Assembly (NCBI GenBank): GCA_016779565.1
Contig: JADHNJ010000002.1
Span: 1 to 64,000, forward strand
Direction: 5' to 3'
DNA: 64,000 bases
From: Pseudomonadales bacterium
Lineage (GTDB): Bacteria > Pseudomonadota > Gammaproteobacteria > Pseudomonadales > Azotimanducaceae
Position 1 is the stretch's first letter. Every line of letters begins with the position of its first letter. The notes under the pieces were generated by a model. It was not told the origin of the DNA. It worked only from the letters and a program-made list of their open reading frames with translations, and searched no databases. Made by a program: the position numbers and the translations under genes. Below, one piece after another: positions 50,787 through 61,499 of the stretch.

Positions 50787-52913
50787 ATGAACGACGTAGA
50801 AGTTATTGCACCTGCCTCCGGTTGCCGATTGGTTAAAACTCAGGACCTTTCGCTGCTTTTTGGCCAACCTCCAGAGGCACTAAAAGGGCTTTTGCGACAC
50901 CAAATCGACCACTTTGATGGCCTAGTTATCATCGACACTCGAGAGCGAGACGGGTCTCTGCTCAATCATGTTGAATTTCTACTCTACTACTTCTTGTTTG
51001 AGCTAGGGGGCTATAGCGAGGGTCGAAAACTCCATTTAATTGGTAACGAGACCGCCATTCGGCAAGTCAAACGGGTTTTGAAGCTTTGTCTGCTCGGACC
51101 AGACCCTGAACAACTCAATACCTGGGATACAGACCCTGCGCTTGCTAAAGAATGGTTAGCAGTCAGCCAAGACGCTGCCCTCAAAGACGCAAATCAACAG
51201 ATATTGACTATTGATGACTTTTTTCAAACCCACGTTTTTCAAGAGGAAAGCGTCTCCATCGACGGGTTCACTTTAGAACATACCGGCTGGGACCAATACA
51301 CGATCAAGCACGGGGATAGCGCCCTTGACCTCAATCTCGATGAAGATCAGCGCATCACACCAAGCTACCCTGTTCAACGAGATAACCACGCAGCGCCTTT
51401 GGCCAAATTTTCTCTCGAGGTGTTAGGCGGCGCATCTGGGTTTTCACCTAACGAACCTTGCACCGGTCTTGCCCTTTGTTATAACGGTGAGTATCTACTG
51501 ATCGACGTGATTCCTTTTCTCGATGAGCATCTCATTGCGCGGGGTATCTCTAAGAATCAGATATCGAGTTGCTTTTTAACCCATGTCCATGATGACCACT
51601 GCGCGCTTTTCCCGTTAATGCAGTGCGGTCACAAGGTAGAGATCATTACGACCTTGGAAATCTATCAAATGGCGCTAGAGAAGCTCGCACTCAGCCTTGA
51701 TTGGTCAATCGAGGTGGTGGCCGAACATTTTTCGTTTGTGCCAATCACAATCGGTCAAGCGCTCAATCACTATGGCCTAATCATAGAAGCTCACACCACA
51801 GTCCATAGCGTTCCGACCATTGGCGCGACCTTTACTGTCAGAGATGCAGGCAAAGATAAGCGCATATGTGTCATCGGAGATAACCACGCGCTCAAAAAAA
51901 TCAAACCGTTAGTCGAAACCAGTGTTGTGAGACATGAAACTCTCAGCAGACTTGAAACGATATACCAAGAACCCTTTGATCTGCTGATTGCCGATGGCGG
52001 CGCAGGACCTTTACACGGCGATCCAAAAGAACTCATCACATCGCTGGCCGAACGCGTGGTATTTGTACATATCGATCAGCTTCCCGAGGAGTTCACGGCG
52101 ACGTTCTCTCTTGCCTCTGCCGGCAAACGCTATAATTTAATTGAAGGCAGCGACAGTCTTTATGGTGCTTTAATCCAGCACTATTTATCCAATTGGATCG
52201 GCGAGCAGGGTTCAGACCGCTGGCTTAGAAACCTTGTCACCAATGCCACAATTAAACACTTCAACTTGGAAGATGTGATCTTGGTTCAAGGGCAGCCCTC
52301 TCGCGGGAATGTCTATTTGATCCTTACAGGCTACTGCTCAGTCGTTCATCACGACACCTCAACACCGCGATCGGTTGCGACTTTGCAAGCCGGAGATTTG
52401 ATTGGCGAGATGGCTGTGCTAACAGACCTGGGCGCCCGTAACGCCTCTGTGATAGCCAAAACGCCCGTTGTTTTATGCGAGTTTTCGGAAGATGTCTTTA
52501 CTGCCCTCGCGGCCGGGGCAACCTTTCGCACTGAACTCACCAAACGTTGGCAGTTGCGTCCAGTCATCAAAACCGTGAAGGCCTTTCGCGGGATTCATGC
52601 CACCGTTGTCGAAAAGCTAACCGCAGCTGCCGAGAAACTTGACTACCCTGCCGGTAGCGACATGACATTTTCTGGCGACAATGTGTATTTTAAAGTGCAC
52701 GGAGACATTCGAAGTGATGATCCAACCCTAGAAAGCGCAGAGGTGCTTGGCGCCCCTCCTTTTGCCCAGGAATTAATCGGGACTGCAAGTGCTGTTACGG
52801 ATACTCAGTTTCTACAAATTAATCGAATTGCATTCGAGCGAGTTCGCTTATCAACGCCTCAGCTGAACTATCAGTACCGAAAATTTCTTCGGCAAACTGC
52901 CACACAGACCTGA
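50787..52913 (+). CDS. MBL-fold metallo-hydrolase fused to C-terminal cyclic-nucleotide-binding domain
   Basis: MBL signature FLTHVHDDHCALFPLM; CNB-like RGNVYLILTGYCSVV...VATLQAGDLIGEMAVLTDLGARNASVIAKTPVVLCEF; about 220 aa N-terminal region not recognised. Confidence 0.75.
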   Translation: MNDVEVIAPASGCRLVKTQDLSLLFGQPPEALKGLLRHQIDHFDGLVIIDTRERDGSLLNHVEFLLYYFLFELGGYSEGRKLHLIGNETAIRQVKRVLKLCLLGPDPEQLNTWDTDPALAKEWLAVSQDAALKDANQQILTIDDFFQTHVFQEESVSIDGFTLEHTGWDQYTIKHGDSALDLNLDEDQRITPSYPVQRDNHAAPLAKFSLEVLGGASGFSPNEPCTGLALCYNGEYLLIDVIPFLDEHLIARGISKNQISSCFLTHVHDDHCALFPLMQCGHKVEIITTLEIYQMALEKLALSLDWSIEVVAEHFSFVPITIGQALNHYGLIIEAHTTVHSVPTIGATFTVRDAGKDKRICVIGDNHALKKIKPLVETSVVRHETLSRLETIYQEPFDLLIADGGAGPLHGDPKELITSLAERVVFVHIDQLPEEFTATFSLASAGKRYNLIEGSDSLYGALIQHYLSNWIGEQGSDRWLRNLVTNATIKHFNLEDVILVQGQPSRGNVYLILTGYCSVVHHDTSTPRSVATLQAGDLIGEMAVLTDLGARNASVIAKTPVVLCEFSEDVFTALAAGATFRTELTKRWQLRPVIKTVKAFRGIHATVVEKLTAAAEKLDYPAGSDMTFSGDNVYFKVHGDIRSDDPTLESAEVLGAPPFAQELIGTASAVTDTQFLQINRIAFERVRLSTPQLNYQYRKFLRQTATQT

Positions 52914-52945
52914 CCTTAAAGCGCCCAAGGCAAGCATTTACCTCT

Positions 52946-54610
52946 TCAGCTGACCGGGTCACCAAACATCAGATCAGCCTTCAGCTGCTTTAAGGTCACC
53001 TCAACTTGTTCTATGCGCTTTGGCTCATCCCAGCGCAATCGAGACGCCATCAGTTGGCTCAGCGGCTCACAGCTCTGTTCCGCTATGAGCGGATGGTAGA
53101 GCGGCAATCGAAGCCGCCGATAAATCACATCTTCAAGGGTTTTTGCATACTCTTGCTCTAATGCCCAAATGACCTCCCCTTTAAAAATTGGTATCCCTGG
53201 GGCGATTACAGTCTCTCCTAACCCAATCACCCTAGGCGCTTCATCACCGTAACGCTGAGCCAGTCGCTTGAGCGCCATCGGTTCGACATTCATGCTACCT
53301 TGAAGGTCGGCTAACACTTGATCCCTGGTTTTGCCGGACCTAGCCCCGGGCAATATTGACTCAGGCACGGCCCTAGATAAGCTTAACCGTGGGCTTTGTT
53401 TACAGATCGCCGCAATCACACGTTCGGACATCTTTAAGTAACCGGTGAGCTTTCCACCTGCAATGGTCAAAAGTCCATTTGGACTCAACCAGACTTCGTC
53501 CTTGCGAGATATTTCGCTGGTTTTTAACGGCGCGCTGTACTCTGGGGTTCTTTTAGTGACGGCTTTTATCTCAGTCTTAACATCAGACTTGGCGGTGTTG
53601 AAACCTTCTGAAATCAAAGGTCTCACACCAGCCCAACTACCGATAATCTGGGCTTCACTCAAGCTCGACTTAAAGTAGTGGTTGACCACTTTCAGCAAAT
53701 AGTCCACATCTTTGCGATCTACCGTTGGCCCATAACGGTCAGTCCCTTCACACAGGGAATCTGTCGTGCCGACGTAGACAGTTTCATCGCTGGGTATCAC
53801 AAAAATTGGACGACCATCGTGGGCAACAAGCATACAGCTTTGGGTAAGCGGCAAGCTCGCACGCGAAACCACCAAATGTACGCCCTTGCTTAAGATCAGC
53901 TGACGGTCACTGGGGCTATCCATCGCCAGAATATCCGTCACCCAGGGTCCTGCTGCGTTTACAATTCGCTCGGCCTTGATCGTTGATAACACGCCGCCGG
54001 AGTCGACCTGAACCCCCACTAGCCGCTTTTCGTCGTGATGCAACCCCACGACCGGGGTATAGTTACAAGCGATGCCGCCTGCCGCCAAACCCGCCCTAAT
54101 ATTCGCCAAGACCAAGCGCGCATCATCGGTCAAATATTCTCGATAGACGATTCCGTAAGGAAATTTTTCCTGATTTAGTTCCGGCTCGAGCGCTCGCAAC
54201 TGAGCACCCCAAAGCAGACGATGCCGGTCTGCTTTGGCGACCTGGCCCAACCACTCATACAACGATACCCCTAACCAGTATTTACAAGCCTGAAACAAAT
54301 TGGATGCGGTTAGCAATAAATCGATGGGTTGGGCTAGGTGCGGCGCTTCACGAGCAATTTTTTTGCGTTCCCTCGCGCCCTCAGCCACTAATTGCCACTG
54401 CCCATTTTGTAAATACCGGATTCCACCGTGAATGAGTTTAGTAGACCGACTTGATGTACCGCTGGCGAAGTCTTTACTCTCTAGTAAAAGTACCTTCCAA
54501 CCTAATCCAGCCGCCTCTCTGAATAACCCAGCACCGGTGATACCGCCACCAATAATGATTAAATCAAATTCTTGGCTTGTAAGCGCGTTGCCTTGCACAT
54601 CTTCGACCAT
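52946..54610 (-). CDS. glpD: Glycerol-3-phosphate dehydrogenase, FAD-dependent
   Basis: FDLIIIGGGITGAGLFREAAGLGWKVLLLESKDFASGTSSRSTKLIHGGIRYLQ. Confidence 0.93.
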   Translation of the reverse strand: MVEDVQGNALTSQEFDLIIIGGGITGAGLFREAAGLGWKVLLLESKDFASGTSSRSTKLIHGGIRYLQNGQWQLVAEGARERKKIAREAPHLAQPIDLLLTASNLFQACKYWLGVSLYEWLGQVAKADRHRLLWGAQLRALEPELNQEKFPYGIVYREYLTDDARLVLANIRAGLAAGGIACNYTPVVGLHHDEKRLVGVQVDSGGVLSTIKAERIVNAAGPWVTDILAMDSPSDRQLILSKGVHLVVSRASLPLTQSCMLVAHDGRPIFVIPSDETVYVGTTDSLCEGTDRYGPTVDRKDVDYLLKVVNHYFKSSLSEAQIIGSWAGVRPLISEGFNTAKSDVKTEIKAVTKRTPEYSAPLKTSEISRKDEVWLSPNGLLTIAGGKLTGYLKMSERVIAAICKQSPRLSLSRAVPESILPGARSGKTRDQVLADLQGSMNVEPMALKRLAQRYGDEAPRVIGLGETVIAPGIPIFKGEVIWALEQEYAKTLEDVIYRRLRLPLYHPLIAEQSCEPLSQLMASRLRWDEPKRIEQVEVTLKQLKADLMFGDPVS

Positions 54611-54645
54611 GGTCGTAAGCCTCTTCCTTGAGCTATGCTCTTAAC

Positions 54646-55197
54646 ATGACCATTTTAATAGCCTCAGCTACTACTGAAGACCTGCCTCACATCCATCGGC
54701 TGGCACATAGCATCTGGAATCAACACTACTTAGGTATTATCACCCAAACCCAGATCGACTACATGTTGGAAAAAGATTATAACCTTGATCACCTCAGGAA
54801 TACCCTCGCCAGTGGCACCCAATTTCTGATAGTTACTGATAACACTAAGCCCATTGGTTTCGCCGGATTTCGGCTCATCAAAGCAGGCCAAGTGCATTTA
54901 GATAAACTCTACCTGTCCTTGAGTCATCAGAGACTTGGTCTCGGGCAATGGATGCTAAATCACATAGAGGCCCAGGCAATGACCTTGAGCGCTGAACTCG
55001 TCACTCTCAATGTAAACAAACACAATCAAAAAGCGATAAAAGCCTACCACCGAGCTGGTTATCATCATCTTCAGTCAGTTCTTGAAGCTATCGGAGCAGG
55101 CTTTTACGTCGACGACTACATCTATGGCAAAGTGATCGACAAAGCGAACATTAAGCAGCTGCTACCGACATTCGAAATCAATGTAACCCAAACTTAG
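54646..55197 (+). CDS. GNAT family N-acetyltransferase
   Basis: HLDKLYLSLSHQRLGLGQWMLNHIEAQA, LNVNKHNQKAIKAYHRAGYHH. Confidence 0.88.
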   Translation: MTILIASATTEDLPHIHRLAHSIWNQHYLGIITQTQIDYMLEKDYNLDHLRNTLASGTQFLIVTDNTKPIGFAGFRLIKAGQVHLDKLYLSLSHQRLGLGQWMLNHIEAQAMTLSAELVTLNVNKHNQKAIKAYHRAGYHHLQSVLEAIGAGFYVDDYIYGKVIDKANIKQLLPTFEINVTQT

Positions 55198-55208
55198 GAG
55201 CATACTTT

Positions 55209-56093
55209 ATGGAAACCTTCGCAGATAAAGTCGTTGTGATTACAGGTGCTGGTGGCGGACTTGGACGGGCTCATGCCTTGGAGTTTGCAAAACGCGGCGC
55301 TAAAGTCGTGGTCAACGACCTTGGGGGTTCCGCCGATGGTTCCGGGCAAAGTGACATGGCCGATCAAGTTGTCGAAGAAATCCATCAGGGCGGCGGTATA
55401 GCCATCGCCAATAAAGCCTCAGTGGCCGATCGCGCCGGAGCAAAAAGCATCATTGACGATGCCGTCGCAGCCTTTGGCACCGTGGATATCCTCGTCAATA
55501 ACGCGGGCATATTGCGAGACAAATCATTTAAAAATATGGACTTAGATGATTGGGACATCGTCATAAAAGTGCATCTAAACGGCACTGCGTACGTCACTCA
55601 CGCAGCCTGGCCCATCATGTATGCAAAGAACTATGGCCGTATCATTTTGACCAGCTCTACCTCCGGTATTTTTGGTAATTTTGGACAATCAAACTATGGC
55701 GCTGCGAAAATGGGCATGGTTGGCTTAATGAATGTTCTGGCTCTTGAAGGTGCCTCCCATAACATCAAGGTCAACACGCTCGCCCCAGCTGCTGCGACTC
55801 GACTCACCAATACCATTCCCGGTCGTGATGAAAATTTAGATGAACCAGACCCCACGAGAGCGCCGCACCTAGTCACGCCTGCAGTACTTTATATGGCAAG
55901 TGCTAATGCGCCTACTGGCCGAATTTTTCAAGCGGGCAATGGGCGTTTTTCGCTAGCCGCTATCTATAGTAATCAGGGCGTGTTTCAGGGCGCCGATGCC
56001 AATTACGAGCGCTTCCTTGCCGATGAAGCAGACATACTTGATCTTTCTCGAGCAGAGGAAGGCTGGTGGCGTCGTCGAACCCCCGATGCTTGA
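55209..56093 (+). CDS. SDR family oxidoreductase (17-beta-HSD4 / multifunctional-enzyme-like)
   Basis: VVVITGAGGGLGRAHALEFAKRGAKVVVNDLGGSADGSG, DILVNNAGILRDKSFKNM, FGNFGQSNYGAAKMGMVGL. Confidence 0.9.
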   Translation: METFADKVVVITGAGGGLGRAHALEFAKRGAKVVVNDLGGSADGSGQSDMADQVVEEIHQGGGIAIANKASVADRAGAKSIIDDAVAAFGTVDILVNNAGILRDKSFKNMDLDDWDIVIKVHLNGTAYVTHAAWPIMYAKNYGRIILTSSTSGIFGNFGQSNYGAAKMGMVGLMNVLALEGASHNIKVNTLAPAAATRLTNTIPGRDENLDEPDPTRAPHLVTPAVLYMASANAPTGRIFQAGNGRFSLAAIYSNQGVFQGADANYERFLADEADILDLSRAEEGWWRRRTPDA

Positions 56094-56111
56094 AGCCAGA
56101 ATCTGGGGCGA

Positions 56112-57539
56112 TTATGAGAGTGCTAACGTGTTCGAAATACTATCTACCCGGTCTCTTGCGTCATGACTGACATAGATAACCGTAGTTTGAGCACGCGCGA
56201 TGAGTTGCTCGATCAAAGCCAGTACCAACGCACGGTTCGGTGCATCTAGCCCCAAGCACGGCTCATCGAGAATCAATAGCGCAGGCTGCTTGATCATCGC
56301 CCGAGCGATCAACAGTAATCGCTGGTTGCCATAGCTCTGTTGGTTAAACGGCTGCTGCCGCACCGCGTCTAACCCCAGCCTCTGCAACCAGGCCCCGACA
56401 ATTTGACGCTGGGCTTCACTAGGCTTTTGGTACACCCCAATGCTATCAAAGAAACCTGAAACCAAAACGTTCTCAAGGCTACTACTAACTCGATAAGCCA
56501 TATGAAGAGCTGATGAGACCAAGCCTATATATTGTTTAATCTGCCAAATACTCTCACCCGTGCCGCGCTTGTAGCCAAAGACCGTCAAATCGTTAGTGTA
56601 GCAGTGAGGACTGTCGCCCGTGATCAGCTCTAAAAGGGTTGTCTTGCCAGATCCATTTGCGCCAGTAACCTGCCAGTGCTGACCAGACTCTATCCGCCAA
56701 TCAAATTGGGTCAAAACGACCCGGTCTCCATAGGCAACATGAATCTGTCGCATATCTACCAACGGTGCATCGTCATCAAGTGCTGGTAAATCGCTGGCAG
56801 CAGCCTCTGGCAAATGGCCGGCTCGATCGCTCAGCGCCATCATTTGTGCTAACCATGGCTCTATATCTGCCCCCGCAAGCGGCCCACAAAATACCAACTC
56901 GCCAGCATCGACCAAAGCGACGTGATCAATCCAGCTCGGCAATCGAGACCAATCATTCGATAGCAGGAGCACGGTTCGATCCTTAACATCTTCTAAGATT
57001 TGATGAAGCCGTTCTAAACTCTCGGCATCAAGCCCTGAGGCGGGTTCATCTAAAATGAGTAATGATCTATTCGAAGCAAGCGCTCTAGCGAGCAGAACTT
57101 TTCGGGTTTCACCCGTCGATAGAGACCTAAAAGGCTGAGTCTCTCTACCTGAGAGGCCCAAGCGCTGAACAAATCGAGACAACTCCGCCTCATCTGGCGA
57201 GAGCGCGCGGAGCACTGCCGAGACGGGGGTTCCTGATATGCGCTCGTCTTGCCCTTCGCATCGAATGCGCTCTTCTTCAAGAAGCGTTTTTTGAATTTCG
57301 GTTGAGACAACCGCCGCTTCGTCATCGTTGTACCAGATATCGCCGGAAATCCGCTCGCCCTCGCCCTGCAGGGCAGCGACCAGCGCAGACTTGCCCGCAC
57401 CATTGCGGCCAACAATGAGCCATTTTTGGTTGGGTTCGATCAGCCAATTTAAGGGGCCCAGCATAAGATCTTGACGGAGAAGGACCCGTGCATCCCGAAA
57501 CCCTATCGCGCCTGTGACCTCAGACACCGCAGACACCAT
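56112..57539 (-). CDS. modF: ATP-binding cassette protein with two ABC domains (ModF-like)
   Basis: Two Walker A motifs (VGRNGAGKSALV, TGANGSGKTTLL), LSTGETRKVLLARAL, NQQSYGNQRLLLIARAMIKQPALLILDEPCLGLD. Confidence 0.78.
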   Translation of the reverse strand: MVSAVSEVTGAIGFRDARVLLRQDLMLGPLNWLIEPNQKWLIVGRNGAGKSALVAALQGEGERISGDIWYNDDEAAVVSTEIQKTLLEEERIRCEGQDERISGTPVSAVLRALSPDEAELSRFVQRLGLSGRETQPFRSLSTGETRKVLLARALASNRSLLILDEPASGLDAESLERLHQILEDVKDRTVLLLSNDWSRLPSWIDHVALVDAGELVFCGPLAGADIEPWLAQMMALSDRAGHLPEAAASDLPALDDDAPLVDMRQIHVAYGDRVVLTQFDWRIESGQHWQVTGANGSGKTTLLELITGDSPHCYTNDLTVFGYKRGTGESIWQIKQYIGLVSSALHMAYRVSSSLENVLVSGFFDSIGVYQKPSEAQRQIVGAWLQRLGLDAVRQQPFNQQSYGNQRLLLIARAMIKQPALLILDEPCLGLDAPNRALVLALIEQLIARAQTTVIYVSHDARDRVDSISNTLALS

Positions 57540-57555
57540 CCGATTGGCAAATAAT

Positions 57556-59028
57556 CTAGACGATGGCTTTCATAGCGGTCATGTATCCGCGCAGGGTCTG
57601 ACCGATCGCTTCAACGGGATGACTACGAATCTCCTGATTGACGGCAATTAGGGTCTGGTTGTCAACACCCTGGTCATTCAATCCCAGCCCACGACCGATC
57701 ACATCAGTATCCAGATCAGCCATGAAGGGTTGAAGCAATGGTAAACAAGCGTGATTGTATAAGTAGCAGCCGTATTCAGCGGTGTCAGAAATGGTGCTGT
57801 TCATTTCATATAACTTCTTTCGAGCGATGGTATTGGCGATGAGCGGTACTTCATGCAAACTTTCGTAATAAGCTGATTCTGCCTTTATGCCAGCAGCCGT
57901 CATGGTCTCAAAAGCCAGCTCAACGCCGGCTTTCACCATTGCTACCATCAAGATGCCCTGATCAAAAAAGGTTTGCTCGGCGATTTCATCGGATGAACCC
58001 TCGGTCCGTTCAAAACCGGTCTCACCGGTTTCAGCCCGCCAAGCGAGTAATTTGGCGTCGTCATCGGCCCAATCCGACATCATGCCCCCACTGAATGCGC
58101 CGGTCATAATATCGTCCATATGCTTTTCATAGAGCGGCCGCATGAGCTGCTTCATGGCTTCTGATAGCTCAAAAGCTTTAATTTTTGCAGGATTACTGAG
58201 GCGATCCATCATGTTGGTAATGCCACCGTGCTTTAGCGCCTCGGTGATGGTTTCCCAACCGTATTGCACCAACTTTGAGGCATACCCCGGCTCAAGGCCT
58301 TTCTCAATCATTTTGTCGAAACACAACAACGAACCTGTCTGTAACATACCGCACAAAATGGTCTGCTCACCCATCAGGTCTGATTTCACTTCGGCGACAA
58401 AGGATGACATTAATACCCCGGCTCGATGGCCGCCAGTGCCCGCTGCATAAGCTTTGGCTATCGCTAGTCCCTCGCCTCTTGGGTCATTGTCAGCATGAAC
58501 CGCAATTAACGTAGGCACGCCAAAACCCCGTTTGTACTCCTCGCGCACTTCAGTTCCTGGACACTTTGGCGCAACCATGATGACCGTTAAATCTTCACGG
58601 ATTTTCTGTCCTTCTTCGACGATGTTGAAACCATGAGAGTAGGCTAAACAAGCATTTTCTTTCATCAGCGGTTCGATTTCAGCAATCACCGAACTGTGCT
58701 GCTTATCAGGCGTTAAATTCAAGACCAAATCTGCCCCGGGAATCATCTCCTCGTAGGTACCCACTTGAAATCCATTGCCCTCGGCATTTAAAAAAGACTG
58801 CCGTTTTTCTGCGATTGCTGAGGCTCGTAACGTGTAAGCCACATTTAAACCGCTATCTCGAAGATTGAGTCCTTGGTTCAGACCCTGAGACCCACATCCG
58901 ATAATCACCAACTGCTTACCTTTGAGGTAATCAACACCCGTTTCGAATTCAGCCGCACTCATAAATTCGCAGGTACCAAGTTGTGCGAGCTGTTCACGGA
59001 GTGAAAGTGAATTAAAATAGTTGGCCAT
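57556..59028 (-). CDS. ilvC: Ketol-acid reductoisomerase, long (class II) form
   Basis: 490 aa; [68 protein letters not shown]. Confidence 0.96.
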   Translation of the reverse strand: MANYFNSLSLREQLAQLGTCEFMSAAEFETGVDYLKGKQLVIIGCGSQGLNQGLNLRDSGLNVAYTLRASAIAEKRQSFLNAEGNGFQVGTYEEMIPGADLVLNLTPDKQHSSVIAEIEPLMKENACLAYSHGFNIVEEGQKIREDLTVIMVAPKCPGTEVREEYKRGFGVPTLIAVHADNDPRGEGLAIAKAYAAGTGGHRAGVLMSSFVAEVKSDLMGEQTILCGMLQTGSLLCFDKMIEKGLEPGYASKLVQYGWETITEALKHGGITNMMDRLSNPAKIKAFELSEAMKQLMRPLYEKHMDDIMTGAFSGGMMSDWADDDAKLLAWRAETGETGFERTEGSSDEIAEQTFFDQGILMVAMVKAGVELAFETMTAAGIKAESAYYESLHEVPLIANTIARKKLYEMNSTISDTAEYGCYLYNHACLPLLQPFMADLDTDVIGRGLGLNDQGVDNQTLIAVNQEIRSHPVEAIGQTLRGYMTAMKAIV

Positions 59029-59108
59029 AAGACGCCCCAGGACAAAAAGAGCGCTAACTCTAGTAGAAATCGCTCTGAAAATAAATTATTTATCGTCTGA
59101 ATTGGCGA

Positions 59109-59996
59109 TCAATCACCGGGGCCTCGGTGGTTTACGGGTGTTTTGTGGGGCCTACCCGTAAACGGCTCTAAGGGGACACCCTCAACAGTGACTCGATGCA
59201 TCATCCTTCGCTGGCCGTGATAATCGTTCTGGGCGAAGTGCCAAGTCGCTCGATTATCCCAAAATGCTATGGTTCCTGGGTGCCACACTAATCTATAAAC
59301 CTTTTGCTGAGCTACCGCCGCCTCGTATAAATAATCAAGTAATGGTTTAGATTCCGCTTCTGTCCAACCGTCGAAGCGGAGCGTAAACGCTGGATTAACA
59401 TAAAGCGCCGGCCTGCCACTTAAGGGATGGCGAACAACGACCGGGTGTACCGGATCACTCAATGCATCAGCCAATTCCGGCCGTCCCAACCGAGCGACTT
59501 TTTGCATTTCCTGCATGTAAGGGGCAGATCCCCCGAACACATGCTTTGCGGAATGGACTGCACTGAGACCTACGAGCAACTTCTTTAAGCCATCGGACAA
59601 GCCTTCAAAGGCTCGATACATACTCACAAACCAGGTCTCGCCACCAACATCGGGTAGCTCTTTAGCCACCAGTATTGATCCTAGCGCAGGGATTTCGTCA
59701 TACGAATGATCGGTGTGCCAATCACCACCTATATTCACAACTTGGTCAGGCTCTTTACCCACCAAAGCGATTTCAGCAAAGTCTGGGTGAGCTTTAAAAA
59801 ACCGATTCGTGTTAATACTTCCCCAACGCGCTGCAAAAGCCAGGTGATCCCGTTCGGATAACGTCTGGTCTCGAATAATGAGCAACCCTTGTTCCGCGAA
59901 AGCGCTCTCTAACGCCGCCCCCTGGCTAGTTGTCAATTGTCGGAGATCAACTCCGGTGACTTCAGCGCCGACACCCTCAAGTTCTGTTATTTTCAC
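59109..59996 (-). CDS. TauD/TfdA family Fe(II)/2-oxoglutarate dioxygenase
   Basis: GGDWHTDHSYDEIPALGSIL (HxD), HPLSGRPALYVNPAFT, VWHPGTIAFWDNRATWHFAQNDY. Confidence 0.92.
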   Translation of the reverse strand: MKITELEGVGAEVTGVDLRQLTTSQGAALESAFAEQGLLIIRDQTLSERDHLAFAARWGSINTNRFFKAHPDFAEIALVGKEPDQVVNIGGDWHTDHSYDEIPALGSILVAKELPDVGGETWFVSMYRAFEGLSDGLKKLLVGLSAVHSAKHVFGGSAPYMQEMQKVARLGRPELADALSDPVHPVVVRHPLSGRPALYVNPAFTLRFDGWTEAESKPLLDYLYEAAVAQQKVYRLVWHPGTIAFWDNRATWHFAQNDYHGQRRMMHRVTVEGVPLEPFTGRPHKTPVNHRGPGD

Positions 59997-60325
59997 CCGC
60001 TCACCTGCTCGTTTTCTTTAACCTGTAACTTCTAAGCGCCGAACACTCGTCACACGCTTTTCATCGCCCGTTGCTATTGCCTCTTATGATCGATGCTGCA
60101 CGGCAGAGGCATGCTCATTAGCGTGGGACAAGAATTTTACTGCTACCTGTCGCAAAACGTCCGACCGTTTGGAACAAGCCCTTCTGCGCCCGATTCTGTC
60201 TATGCGCCACCCCTAACGAATCGTCACTTTTATGACTCGTTACCTTTTAAGTTGTCACTGCTATAACTCGTTACCTTATGAATCATCACTTTAATTGACC
60301 ATTGATTTAATCGACTGTTGTTTTT

Positions 60326-60405
60326 ATCGATCGCTACTTTTATCGATCACTGCTTTTATCCATCACTGCTTTTATCGATCGCTGCTCTTATCGATCGCTG
60401 CTCTG
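60326..60405. repeat. Tandem repeat, five near-identical 16-bp units (ATCGATCrCTGCTTTT), with degenerate units upstream to about 60218
   Basis: Units at 60326, 60342, 60358, 60374 and 60390 read directly; 1-3 mismatches each. Confidence 0.85.
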
Positions 60406-60531
60406 CTTCTTACGAGTTTTGAGCAACCCACCACAACTGCCTTTGGAGTATTCAATATGATCGAAATATCTCCTTTATCTGCACTATCTGCACTCGTTCA
60501 ACGTTTTATTTCAGACAATTGTGATTCTTTA

Positions 60532-60573
60532 TCCAAAAGTATTCTTTCTTTATCCAAAAGTATTCTTTCTTTA
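60532..60573. repeat. Direct tandem duplication of 21 bp (TCCAAAAGTATTCTTTCTTTA x2)
   Basis: 60532-60552 and 60553-60573 are identical. Confidence 0.9.
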
Positions 60574-60728
60574 GTGCCCTGAAGGATGACTGCAGGTGTC
60601 ATTTCTCGCACGCAACTTACGCCTAACGGATAGCACTCACAAAACCGTGAACAGCACGAAAGCAAGAAAAATTATGAGGAAAAAATATTGTCGTTTTCAG
60701 GCGTCCTCAAGGTTTTCAGACAATTTTA

Positions 60729-61499
60729 TTAAGAATCCCGATCATCGAGACCATTTATTCTGATCATTGCCCGAAGCTCCTCAACATAAGCCTCGCCCCG
60801 TTCCGAATAACGGATCAAACCTGCTGCCAATGCATCGCCGGTCACGGGGGCGCTGGCAATCCTCAGATCTCGACGAATGGCTCTTAGGGTCTCATAGGCT
60901 GGATGACTATTGAGCGTTAGCATGTATTCCTGCACACCTCCCTGCACTGAATCAAACCCAGCCACTTGATGTCGAGTTTCGCTGCTTGCGGCCAGCGGGC
61001 GAACCCCACAATCTTCGGTGTAACACCACAAGCCAAAAAAATTGTTCTGGTTCACCGCAAATCTCGAGGTGCCCCAGCCCGATTCATTCGCAGACTGCGC
61101 GAGGGCTAAGGCAGCTGGGATCTCATCAATACGCTCCCTTAACCGACTCGCCAGAACTTGATCGGGCAACGCGTCACGGTCCGGCACACGATATTTAATC
61201 GCCCGATCGCGAAGCCATCGCTGCTGCTTTCGCGTTAGATTGGCCCGAGTATCAAGCGCTTCAATCAGCCTTAAGAGCTCTGTCCGTTCTTCGGCGATTG
61301 CGCTATTGACCGCCTGAATCTTCGGTTCAAGATATTGAAAAAAAGCCGTTTTCTTTGCATTGACATCTTGAAACGTCGAAAAGTTTGGTGTCGCGTCAAT
61401 CGACCGCCCCTGGTCGTTTTGCAACAACAAGACTACCCCTCCCAACGCAAGGACAAGGCCTAAGGTTAAAACTATCGTCCCATTGTCTTGATTGATCAT
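60729..61499 (-). CDS. Glucosaminidase-domain (Bax-like) protein, membrane anchored
   Basis: TM anchor; RLRERIDEIPAALALAQSANESGWGTSRFAVNQNNFFGLWCY catalytic Glu region; internal start preferred. Confidence 0.85.
   Translation of the reverse strand: MINQDNGTIVLTLGLVLALGGVVLLLQNDQGRSIDATPNFSTFQDVNAKKTAFFQYLEPKIQAVNSAIAEERTELLRLIEALDTRANLTRKQQRWLRDRAIKYRVPDRDALPDQVLASRLRERIDEIPAALALAQSANESGWGTSRFAVNQNNFFGLWCYTEDCGVRPLAASSETRHQVAGFDSVQGGVQEYMLTLNSHPAYETLRAIRRDLRIASAPVTGDALAAGLIRYSERGEAYVEELRAMIRINGLDDRDS

Noticed and set aside
60218-60405. CRISPR array
   Set aside because: 16-bp contiguous units without unique spacers, and no cas genes in the window.
60295-60582. 95-aa ORF with LSLSKSILSLSKSILSL and FYRSLLLSI repeats
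   Set aside because: Encoded entirely by the tandem repeat tract; amino acid repeats follow the DNA repeats and no conserved domain is visible.
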